A stretch of DNA of 35,368 nucleotides from positions 1 through 35,368 of the forward strand of contig CANAIR010000021.1 of assembly GCA_947361355.1 (NCBI GenBank), read 5' to 3'. This DNA is from an uncultured Clostridium sp. Lineage in GTDB: Bacteria; Bacillota; Clostridia; TANB77; CAG-465. Below the pieces are notes generated by a model. It saw only the letters and a program-made list of their open reading frames with translations. It was not told the DNA's origin and searched no databases. Of this stretch, positions 8,501 through 16,800 are shown piece after piece; positions within the stretch are counted from its first letter, which is position 1, and each line of letters opens with the position of its first letter. The translations under genes were made by a program, and so were the position numbers.

Positions 8501-11500
8501 GTTGCACCATCAATTCTTGTTCCACCTTCTGGTAAACCAGTTGTATTATAATACCATTGATAATTAAGTGTACCATTTCCTGAAGCTGATACATTAAATT
8601 CGAAAGTATTCCCTTCTATTACTGTTACAGATTGTGGATTACTAATAATCATTACTTCTGGACTTGAACTCCAATGAGCGTAAAGAGTAATATTTTCTGA
8701 TGGCATTAATGTATTTGAATTTACTAATTCCCCATCTGTTCTATCAGTATACCATCCTGTAAATACATAACCGCTTCTTGTAGGTGTTGGTAAATCACCT
8801 AATCTTTCGTTATACTCTCTTGTTAATGTTTTAGGATCTACTTCAACACCACCATTTGAATCGAATGTTACTGTATAAGTATTTGATTGCCAAATAGCAT
8901 ATAACAATGGCGCCATATTTTCACTATATGTTCCACCTGCATTATATTTTGGAGTTGTAGCTCTTCTATCTATATCCCAACCTAAAAATGTATATCCCTC
9001 TCTAACAGGAATAGTAGTAGATAATACAATATCTTCACCATATTTTTTTATTTGTTCACCAGGTGCATTACTTCCATTATTTGCATCATATAAAATTTGA
9101 TAATTTATCACATAAGGATTTGATTTTTGAACTTTTATTGCTCTATTTCCAGCTCTATCATATACTTTAGTATACAAATAATATGTTCCACCTTCTAGCA
9201 AGTCTACTATTGTTGAGTTATTAGTAAAGTTTTTCCAATTTGGATCATTATCAGATGGTATTGTTGCTGATTTAGAAAATTGATATTGCAATGTTTGTAG
9301 ATTACTTCCACCTTCATCACTTGCATCCAATTTTGTAGATACATCAACATTTAAATACCTAGCTGCTATTTTATAATTACCACCATTTGTTCCTATATTC
9401 ACTATTGGTGCAATCTTATCAATGTTATCTATAACAATACTTCTTTTTGTTACATTACCTGCATCATCTTTTACATAAAAATAATATGTTCCATTCTCTG
9501 TTATAGGATTAGTTTTTTCTATTTCATCAGTTGTTTTGGTAATTTCTATCCATCCATCTGAATCAGATGTTAAATTGTCTACTGTGCTAAACTGATATGC
9601 TACTATCCCACTTGTTATATCTTGAGCTTTACCTATTATTGAAATATCTTGATTTGTAGGATTTGTATTACTTGATGTTAAACTACTTATAACAGGAGCA
9701 TCTTTATCTATGTTAGTTATTACTATTTCCTTTTTACTTATATTTCCAACTAAATCTCTTACATAAATATAATATGTTCCATTACTTGTAATTTCAGTTG
9801 TTAATGTTACCTCATCAGTTGTATTAGTTATTGATTTCCAGCCAGTTGATGATGCTTGTAAATTATCTGCTGTACTAAACTGATATGCAATTAATCCACT
9901 TAGATTATCAATTGCTTTTGCTGTTAAAGTTAGATTTTCGCTTATAGCAACATTATTATTTAACTCTAAACTATTTATTATTGGATTTTCTTTATCTATA
10001 CATGTTACTTTATATGTAGCATTTCCACTTGTTTGATTATCAGAATCAACTAGTCTTGCATATACAGTAGTATTATTTGTAGAAACAACAACTTTTATAT
10101 TATTTTCATAATCTTCTAAGTTAGTCCAATTTATTCCATCTAGACTATATTGTTTTGTTGTTCCTGTTATCACTGGATAAGAAATTCTTACGTCTACATC
10201 TTTGTTTGTCCATTCATTAGATGCACTTATAGTTGGTTTAGTCATACTTGTTGTACTTATAGTAGATACACGCGATTCAGTTGTATTTCCAAGCGTATCA
10301 CTTACCATAGTTTTTACATCATAAGATGTTTCCATATCTAAGTTTGGGAATGTATAACTTTCACTTCCACCACTTGGTATCCACTCACTCCATGTATCCT
10401 CATTTGATTTTTTTATAGCAAATTTTATTGTATCTTTATCTATACCACTATCATCAGTTTGAGTTATTGTAGCAGTTATGCTATTTGTATTTGAAATTAG
10501 CTGTGGTGGAGTATCTGTTGGACCTTCTCTATCAATATTATCTATTACTAATTCCTTTTTACTCATATTATCTGCTGCATCTTTTACATAAAAATAATAT
10601 GTTCCATTTTCTGCTATATTATATGTTTGTGTTATTTCATTTGTTGTTGCTTCAATTGTTGTCCAACCACCAGAATTTACATTTAGGTTCTTTGATGTAC
10701 TAAATTGATATGCTACTATTCCACTTTTTCTATCTATTGCTTTTGCTGTTAAAACTATGTCACCATTTGTTATTTCAGAAGAACTAGTTGTTTCAAAACT
10801 AGTTATTTCTGGTGGTTCTCTATCAATATTATCTATTATTATTTCTTCTTTACTAACATTTCCTACTGCATCTTTTACATAAAAGTAATATGTTCCATTT
10901 TCACTTATCCTGCTTGTTTCTGTTATTTCAGTTTTACTATTTATTATTTGTTTCCATCCTTGGGAGTCAGATGTTAAATTATTCTCTGTACTAAATTGAA
11001 AATATTCTATTCCACTTTGTGTATCTATAGCTTTTCCGATTAATGTAATATTGTCATTTGTAGGCTCAGTATTATTTGATCTTACACTATTAATTACAGG
11101 ACTTTGCTTATCAATGTTATCAATTATAATTTCTTTTGATTTTCCTGCTATATCCTTATCACCATGATATATAAATCTAGCAAATACACTTTTATTTTCT
11201 GTTATTTCTTTTTCATAAACTTTTGGAACATCATTCCATGTATTTCCATCCTCTGAAAATTGAGGTGTATAAATATCTTCTGAAGAATATGTTAATTTTA
11301 ATTTTACATTTTGATTAGTCCAAGTACTTGGTACCTTTTCAACCTTAACCCTATTTTCATCATTTGCGTTTGGAACACCTACTACAAAAGACTTAATTAT
11401 TTCTTTTTTATTTCCAGCATTATCAGTTATTATTACTTTAACATCATATACTCCATCTGGTAAATTTTCAAAAGTTTTTATTTTATTTTGTGTTGTTTCT

Positions 11501-12675
11501 ATTTTTTGACCATTTAAGTAATATTCATAATCCTTAATTCCACTTAAATTATCTCTTACATCTACTAAAGTTACTGTAATATCAGACTTATTTTCTTCTT
11601 TAAGTGTTACATTCCATTGTGCATTTGCCTCTGGTGGTTGTTTATCTATTTTTACTATATACTCTTTAGTTACTACATTATTTCCTTCCTTTGTTGTTAC
11701 AATTACTGTTGTCATACCTTCATTAGTTAATAATGATTCTCCACTTGTTTTATTTACAGTATTTGCGCCAGTTGCTTTATATGAAATATCACTACCGTCT
11801 ACTCTTAAATATATATTATCTTTTGCCCATGTACCTTCTTCATAATTTTTACCATTTTTGTTATTAATTTTCATTATTAATTTTCCAGCATCTGTATCTT
11901 CTGTTTTCTTAGTTACAACTTCTTTTGGATTACTTTCTTCTTCCTTATCATCTTTTACAACTTTAACTTTTACTTCATATCTTGTTCCTTCTTCAAGACC
12001 ATCTATTTCTATTTCGTTATTTGGTGATCTATATTCGTTCCATTCTTTTTCTCCAGGCTTTCTTATATAATATATATATTCATCTACTTCCTCATCTTCT
12101 GCAATTTGTACTTTTACTATTACACTATTTGTATTTCCAATAAGTGTGAAATCTTTAATTATATCTCCTACTTTGCCTTCACCATATGTTTGATCTCCTA
12201 CCTTTAAGGTTAAAATACCATCATCATCGACATGCCATACTGTTTCTTCATTATATATAGGAAGTTGTTTACCAGTATAAAAACTACCATCTTCATTTTT
12301 TCCTTTATCAAAAGTAATAGTACCATTAGATACTTTATCTTTTTGAGGATAATTAACTATATAATGTGCCTCTCCTGTTGCATTTTCTACTCCATTTGTC
12401 ACTTGATTTAATTGTCCTGGCACCACTTTTATAGTTGACTTACTCTTTGACATTACTTTTGCTACTGTACTTGTAAACACTGATTGCATACTATCTCTAT
12501 CATATTGAAATTTAGCAATTTTTCCTTCTTCAATTGGATTAGTTGTTGATAGCATTACAAATATTGTAGATGCTAAAATTATAATTACTACTATAGTTAT
12601 AAAAAGTATCATTAATGATATACCTTTTTTTTCTTTTAAGACATCCTTTTGGAATAATACCTTATGTTCTTTCAT
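5590..12675 (-). CDS. Giant prepilin-like beta-helix surface protein 1 (2361 residues)
   Basis: ATG at 12675 follows GGAGGAAGTAAA. Residues 17-42 form a prepilin-like signal, KKGISLMILFITIVVIIILA, with the putative cleavage after Gly and no Glu at position 5; a pilin-like head runs to about 165. An FN3-like domain follows (about 170-260). Then come eight or nine Ig-like modules of about 95 residues (about 340-1185), marked by recurring IDNID, NGTYYFYVKD and AYQFST. Two InlB-type B repeats (about 1190-1332, GYTFLGW and GYVFTGW), an Ig-like domain (about 1337-1430) and a long beta-helix of GG-x-I turns (about 1437-2310) follow. The C-terminal signature has FNFYNGIIRGG and ends ATYYR. There is no LPxTG sorting motif and no C-terminal membrane helix, so the N-terminal helix must hold or assemble it. 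It is likely an adhesin or filament-associated protein; its ligand is unknown. Confidence 0.92.
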   Translation of the reverse strand: MKEHKVLFQKDVLKEKKGISLMILFITIVVIIILASTIFVMLSTTNPIEEGKIAKFQYDRDSMQSVFTSTVAKVMSKSKSTIKVVPGQLNQVTNGVENATGEAHYIVNYPQKDKVSNGTITFDKGKNEDGSFYTGKQLPIYNEETVWHVDDDGILTLKVGDQTYGEGKVGDIIKDFTLIGNTNSVIVKVQIAEDEEVDEYIYYIRKPGEKEWNEYRSPNNEIEIDGLEEGTRYEVKVKVVKDDKEEESNPKEVVTKKTEDTDAGKLIMKINNKNGKNYEEGTWAKDNIYLRVDGSDISYKATGANTVNKTSGESLLTNEGMTTVIVTTKEGNNVVTKEYIVKIDKQPPEANAQWNVTLKEENKSDITVTLVDVRDNLSGIKDYEYYLNGQKIETTQNKIKTFENLPDGVYDVKVIITDNAGNKKEIIKSFVVGVPNANDENRVKVEKVPSTWTNQNVKLKLTYSSEDIYTPQFSEDGNTWNDVPKVYEKEITENKSVFARFIYHGDKDIAGKSKEIIIDNIDKQSPVINSVRSNNTEPTNDNITLIGKAIDTQSGIEYFQFSTENNLTSDSQGWKQIINSKTEITETSRISENGTYYFYVKDAVGNVSKEEIIIDNIDREPPEITSFETTSSSEITNGDIVLTAKAIDRKSGIVAYQFSTSKNLNVNSGGWTTIEATTNEITQTYNIAENGTYYFYVKDAADNMSKKELVIDNIDREGPTDTPPQLISNTNSITATITQTDDSGIDKDTIKFAIKKSNEDTWSEWIPSGGSESYTFPNLDMETSYDVKTMVSDTLGNTTESRVSTISTTSMTKPTISASNEWTNKDVDVRISYPVITGTTKQYSLDGINWTNLEDYENNIKVVVSTNNTTVYARLVDSDNQTSGNATYKVTCIDKENPIINSLELNNNVAISENLTLTAKAIDNLSGLIAYQFSTADNLQASSTGWKSITNTTDEVTLTTEITSNGTYYIYVRDLVGNISKKEIVITNIDKDAPVISSLTSSNTNPTNQDISIIGKAQDITSGIVAYQFSTVDNLTSDSDGWIEITKTTDEIEKTNPITENGTYYFYVKDDAGNVTKRSIVIDNIDKIAPIVNIGTNGGNYKIAARYLNVDVSTKLDASDEGGSNLQTLQYQFSKSATIPSDNDPNWKNFTNNSTIVDLLEGGTYYLYTKVYDRAGNRAIKVQKSNPYVINYQILYDANNGSNAPGEQIKKYGEDIVLSTTIPVREGYTFLGWDIDRRATTPKYNAGGTYSENMAPLLYAIWQSNTYTVTFDSNGGVEVDPKTLTREYNERLGDLPTPTRSGYVFTGWYTDRTDGELVNSNTLMPSENITLYAHWSSSPEVMIISNPQSVTVIEGNTFEFNVSASGNGTLNYQWYYNTTGLPEGGTRIDGATSPTYSAVATKAMNGRFYYCEVSLQIDGNTSTKACVPALLTVEDANYSITNAGKTTYYTTLAQANADAVSNGGASNGGTIVTLKNVTDGSVVIIDKTVVLDTNGKTITRDSLIAVDNSNITFTIRGTGKIVSSTNGVKNLGVGTLSLQNVTIQTTNPGYMPVSNSGSGNVLIDGTQITAASGSIGVSNDSNGVVTMNSGNINSEVYGIYNESTGTINVAGGSINAGNTLRNVAGGRVNITGGTFTSGSVAIINEGAEGIVTIDGANTNIKTAEGVVILSEGKLVEVKNGTLIGSSNVILNEGAGTVKISGGGVSTTSTSSPAIYNNSNGTIQVSAGNVITAGAGIYNTTGTISITGGNIKSTGSNAAVHNVSGIVTMTDGSISTATGIGLSNESLNDTSNVSGGTIDGASGVAISNTGVFEIKAGTIKSASNTVANIGTKTLKITGGTISSSATVNKYAVVNNSTGIIQITNGNINTDCSGVYNNRGTLTITGGNITGNGESGIAVANQTGILTINGGKIVANKGIGIANSSDLTSNISQTASVEAKVGNAVVNNGIFEIKGGTIKSGSNAVVNSGAKTMTINGGNISSTGTNLVAVYNAGSGRIDLNAGTITSNGSGVVNNTGTVIVNGANISGITGSGVSNEAGNVDIIKGTISCAALGVKTMSGAITNISGGTITAGTASTQGNAIMNTETGKVTITGGNISTTQGIVMFNEGSGTIKVNNPTANINAGRFPVLFNKGSGTIEVNSGTYKSTGMHVIENSTTGTIKVTGGNMSTNDDYAVIDSPGSGIVTVSGGNLTAQRVAIYTNAGRTTITGGTISGGEKAGYVSDTEQRGFTLVKNESGTLNISSGIINAVGFAIYNVKEPSNTTVTGGSVTSQTFVAMYVRYGTITVGSTSSALSTSNPIITGETIGVENEDSITGSSTGTFNFYNGIIRGGEKSYEGSITKVRTGATLTNGTSGGYKATYYR

Positions 12676-12745
12676 TTTACTTCCTCCATCTAAATATTTA
12701 TATATTTAATTTAATAAATACTATAAAAAATCATAGTAAATAAAC

Positions 12746-12785
12746 ACAAAAACCTAGCTGAAAGTAAAGTTCTTTCAACTAAGTT
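12746..12785 (-). terminator. Attenuator hairpin in leader of giant gene 1
   Basis: Minus strand: AACTTAGTTGAAAG pairs over 14 positions with CTTTCAGCTAGGTT around a seven-base loop and is followed by TTTTTGTG. Two of the pairs are G-U, which would be A-C mismatches on the plus strand, so the structure belongs to the minus-strand RNA. It lies 70 bases upstream of the giant gene and 12 bases after the leader ORF stop. Confidence 0.82.
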
Positions 12786-12797
12786 ATAATATATTAA

Positions 12798-12866
12798 TTA
12801 AAAAAGATTATATTTATTTTTTTCACAATTATGTGCATTTAGTTTATTTATTTTTTTATTCAACAT
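12798..12866 (-). CDS. Leader peptide ORF, 22 residues, upstream of giant gene 1
   Basis: ATG at 12866 is preceded by AAGAGGTGTGTT, almost identical to the sites at 19607 and 26128. The peptide begins MLNKKINKLNAHNCEKNK and ends NLF. It is lysine- and asparagine-rich, with no run of one amino acid. TAA lies 12 bases before the attenuator stem, within reach of a terminating ribosome. The amino acid sequence is not shared with the other leaders; position and ribosome site are. Confidence 0.65.
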   Translation of the reverse strand: MLNKKINKLNAHNCEKNKYNLF

Positions 12867-12907
12867 AACACACCTCTTATTATAAATAATACAATATTTA
12901 CAAAATA

Positions 12908-12936
12908 ATTTTATCATAATTTGCATTGTTATGCAA
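12908..12936 (-). promoter_or_regulatory. Conserved promoter of giant module 1
   Basis: Minus strand: TTGCAT, 17-base spacer, TAAAAT, with TG directly upstream (TATGATAAAAT). Same layout as 19645-19673 and 26173-26201. The -10 box lies 42 bases from the leader ATG. Confidence 0.75.
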
Positions 12937-13025
12937 TATAATTTACAACAAAAATAAAATAAGTAATATTAAAGAAATATAATTGTAATATAATGTATTT
13001 TTTATGAAACTTTAGGACTAAAATA

Positions 13026-13068
13026 ACAAAAAATACTATACAGATTAAAATTAATCCATATAGTATTT
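13026..13068 (-). terminator. Terminator of surface-protein module 2
   Basis: Minus strand: AATACTATATGGATTA pairs with TAATCTGTATAGTATT (two G-U pairs) and is followed by TTTTTTG. It lies just after the stop of the small membrane protein ending at 13076. Confidence 0.8.
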
Positions 13069-13075
13069 TTATATT

Positions 13076-13354
13076 TTATTTTTTCATATTAATTGTATCA
13101 GGCTCTACTGATTTAACATTTTCTTCCTCAACTTTATGAACCTTTTCTGGCTGTATTTCTTTTGTTACAGATTGCGTATTTTCAACTTTAGTATTCTCAT
13201 TAGAAATTTGCTCATTATTATTGATATTATTATTTTGCTTATTTGAAGGTTTAACTACAAATAAAATAGTAATAAGTATAACTATAATCAAAATTACTGC
13301 ACCAACTAATACATATATTTTTTTATTTTGATTTTTCTTAATTTGCTTACTCAA
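13076..13354 (-). CDS. Small single-pass membrane protein (second partner of giant protein 2)
   Basis: A 92-residue protein starting with TTG at 13354; the start is decided by GGAGGG six bases upstream. A short basic N-terminus (SKQIKKNQNKK) is followed by one hydrophobic helix (about 13-35) and a hydrophilic Asn/Glu/Val-rich tail ending TINMKK. This is a type II or signal-anchor layout with the tail outside. It is 39 bases downstream of a similar small protein and is the last gene of module 2. I recognise no family. Confidence 0.75.
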   Translation of the reverse strand: MSKQIKKNQNKKIYVLVGAVILIIVILITILFVVKPSNKQNNNINNNEQISNENTKVENTQSVTKEIQPEKVHKVEEENVKSVEPDTINMKK

Positions 13355-13393
13355 TTTTTCCCTCCTATATTTATATTATTTGTATTTTTTCAT

Positions 13394-13873
13394 TTACTGA
13401 GGTGCAGCTACAGTGGCATTATTTGCACTTTCATCTTTCTCTATAACCTCCTCTTTACCGTTGTTTTCAACTCTCATTTCCATAGATTCTTTTTCCACAG
13501 ATTGTGGTTCAAAAACACTTGGATCCTCAAATTCTACCATTTCTTCGCCATTCATATTGCTAGGCATAGAGACATTTTCACCACTATTACTCTCAATAGG
13601 AACTTCGTCATCATTTTCTTTAAACTCTAAGTTCTTTACATTATCATCTGTATTTTTATTTTTATTTAACAAACAAACACCTACTACTATTATAACTATA
13701 ACTACTACTATTGCTATTAACATTATTCTTTTATTTTTAAGTACACTAGCTATATCTTTTTTAGCTGCATTTTTATTTACTTTAGTTTTTTTATCATTTT
13801 GATTATCTTTATTTTTTATATTTTGAGCACTTTTATTATTCTTAACATTTTTTACATTTTTATCATTTTTCAT
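13394..13873 (-). CDS. Small single-pass membrane protein (first partner of giant protein 2)
   Basis: A 159-residue protein. A long Lys/Asn-rich cytoplasmic stretch (about 1-48) precedes one hydrophobic helix (about 50-70, IMLIAIVVVIVIIVVGVCLL). A strongly acidic tail (Glu/Asp/Ser, several Met) ends NNATVAAPQ. The ATG at 13873 follows TAGGAGGAAAAC, and the gene starts only 19 bases after the giant gene stops, so co-transcription is near certain. The unusually long basic N-terminus and acidic tail differ from the other partners. No family is recognised. Confidence 0.8.
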   Translation of the reverse strand: MKNDKNVKNVKNNKSAQNIKNKDNQNDKKTKVNKNAAKKDIASVLKNKRIMLIAIVVVIVIIVVGVCLLNKNKNTDDNVKNLEFKENDDEVPIESNSGENVSMPSNMNGEEMVEFEDPSVFEPQSVEKESMEMRVENNGKEEVIEKDESANNATVAAPQ

Positions 13874-13892
13874 GTTTTCCTCCTAAAAAATT

Positions 13893-16800
13893 TTATTGAT
13901 AGTACGCTGTATTATACTTACCATCTTTTCCAGTCGTATAAGTAGCTCCACTTCTTTTATTAGTAATTGTTCCACGTACAACATCTGCATCTGTATCTGA
14001 TTTAAGTATGCCATTATAAAAATTAAATATTGCACTGTCTTTATTATACACAGTATTACCTCCTATAACACAAGGATTAGTTATACTTATATCTGCTGAA
14101 GCATCACCTATTGTTAATGTTCCATAATTATTTATTCCGACATATTCTAAATTTCCAATTATCTCTCCACCATTTATTATAAGATTTGCCCCTGTTTCAT
14201 TCATAATCGAACTACTATTATTTGCTCTTATAATACCTCCATTTATAGTTAAATTTCCTATATTATATAATGTAATCTCTTTATCACTTACTAACGTTCC
14301 ATCTGTTATAGTCAATACACCTTCACTATATATTGCACTAGCTGTTTTAGTACTTATATTTCCTCCTGTTACATTTATTATACTTTCACTACCATTACTA
14401 ATTATTGCTGGATATACACTTTCAGAAGCAATCTCACATCCTATTATTTGTCCACCACTAATATTTACTTGACCTGTTTCATTATTAGTTATAACATGTC
14501 CTTTTAAAGCCCTCATAGTTCCATTACTTACTGTTATTATTCCAGCTTTATTATATATTACTGATGTATTAATAGATTCTATTGTACCACCATTTATATT
14601 TACTTGTCCTGTTCCTTGATTATTTATTACCCCATTATTTTCTGACATTATATTAGTATTATCACCTGATATTTCTATTATTCCTCCCGCTTTATTATAT
14701 ATTACACTAGATGCTTTAGAACTTATATTTCCTCCTGTTATTTTTATTTTTCCTTCATTATCATTATTCCATATTGCTGGATAAGTACTACCATCTTCAA
14801 TTTGAGCCTCAGTAAGTTCATTTTGTCCTATTAAAGTTCCACCATTTATATTTACTTGTCCTGTTCCTTGATTAGTTATAAGAATTGATTTTAGTGCCCT
14901 CATTATGCCTCCTGATATTTCTATTGTTCCTCCTCTATTGTATAATGCTCTTCTATTTTGAGAATCAATTGTTCCTCCTTTTATATTTATTATACCTGTT
15001 GCACTATTATCAATTGCATCATTATTTTCCGATGATATATTAGTAGTATCACCTGATATTTCTACTGTTCCTCCTGCATTATTTTTTACTGCATTAGCTG
15101 TTTTAGAACTTATATTTCCTCCTGTTATTTTTATTTTTCCTCCATTATTATTATTCCATATTGCACTACTAGTTCCTTCTTGAGCTCCTATTATAGTTCC
15201 TCCACTTATATTTACTTGTCCTGAATTAGTATTATATATTCCATAAAACTTTTTTGAAGTTATCTTTGCTTCTCCTGAAACATTTATTTTACCATTAACT
15301 ACGTACATAGCAGTAGATTGATTTGCTGTAATTGTTCCTCCACTTATGTTATAAGTACCATTTGCATTACTATTCCACATTACTGGATTAGTTCCAGTAA
15401 TACAACCATTTATTGTTCCTCCTAATATGTTTATTGTTCCAGTAGAATTATTTTTTATTACAGTTGCAATTTCTGATTCTATTATTCCACCACTTATACT
15501 TACTTCTGTTGATGAAGAATTATCTATTGCAATATTTTTAACTGTACTTATTCTTCCATTTGTAATATTTAAAGTTCCTGTTCCATTATTTCCTATTCCA
15601 AAAGAATTATCTGATCTTATAGTTCCTCCACTTATATCAATTTTTCCTGAATTTGCATTAAATAATCCATAATAATTTTGTGAAGTTATACTAGCATCTC
15701 CAGATATATTTGCATTTCCAGATGCAACATATATAGCAGTAGATCCAATTCCGGATACAGTTCCTCCTGTTATATTTAAAGTTCCATTAGTATTCCATAT
15801 TACAGGATTTGTTCCAGTAGTACAACCATTTATTACTCCATCACTTATATTTACTATTCCATTATTTTGTATTGCTCTTCCACTTGTAGTTTCAATTGTT
15901 CCTCCTTTTATATCTATTTTACCTGTTGTAGTATTCCCTATTACATTATTATTTTCTGATGATATATTAGTAGTATCTCCTGATATTTCTACTGTTCCGC
16001 CTCCTTTGTTATATATTGTAGTAGACAATTTTGAACTTATATTTCCTCCTGTTATTTTTATTTTTCCTTCATTATCATTATTCCATATTGCTGGAGAAGT
16101 AACGGTACTTCCTTCTTTATATTCACTTTGCCCTATTATAGTTCCTCCACTTATATTTACTTGGCCTGCTTCACTATTACTTATAACATTTGATTTTAAA
16201 GCATTTAGTGTTCCTCCTTCAACTGTTAGTATTCCTCCTCTGTTACTTATTGTAGCAAAATTTATAGTCTCTATTATTCCGCCTTTTACATTTATTTGAC
16301 CTGTTGCACTATTACTTATTACATGACCATTTTCTGATGATATATTAGTAGTATCTCCTGATATTTCTACTGTTCCGCCTCCTTTATTATTTATTGCAAT
16401 AGCCACTTTAGAACTTATATTTCCTCCTGTTATTTTTATTTTTCCTCCATCATCATTATTATATATTACTGGATAAGAATCAGTACTTCCTTCTTGATAT
16501 TCATTTTGTCCTATTATTTCTCCTCCACTTATATTTACTTGTCCTTCTCCTCTATTATTTATAACATTTGCTTGCAAGGCTTTTACTGTTCCTTCTACTA
16601 ACGTTATTGTTCCACCAACATTATATACTGTATTACCTAATTTACTGCTTATATTCCCTCCTGTTATATTTATTCTTCCTGTTGCACTATTAAAAATTGT
16701 AGTATTATTTTCAGATGATATATTAGTTGTATCTCCTGATATATCAACTGTTCCTCCTGCTTTATTATATATTGTATTAGACAATTTTGAACTTATATTT

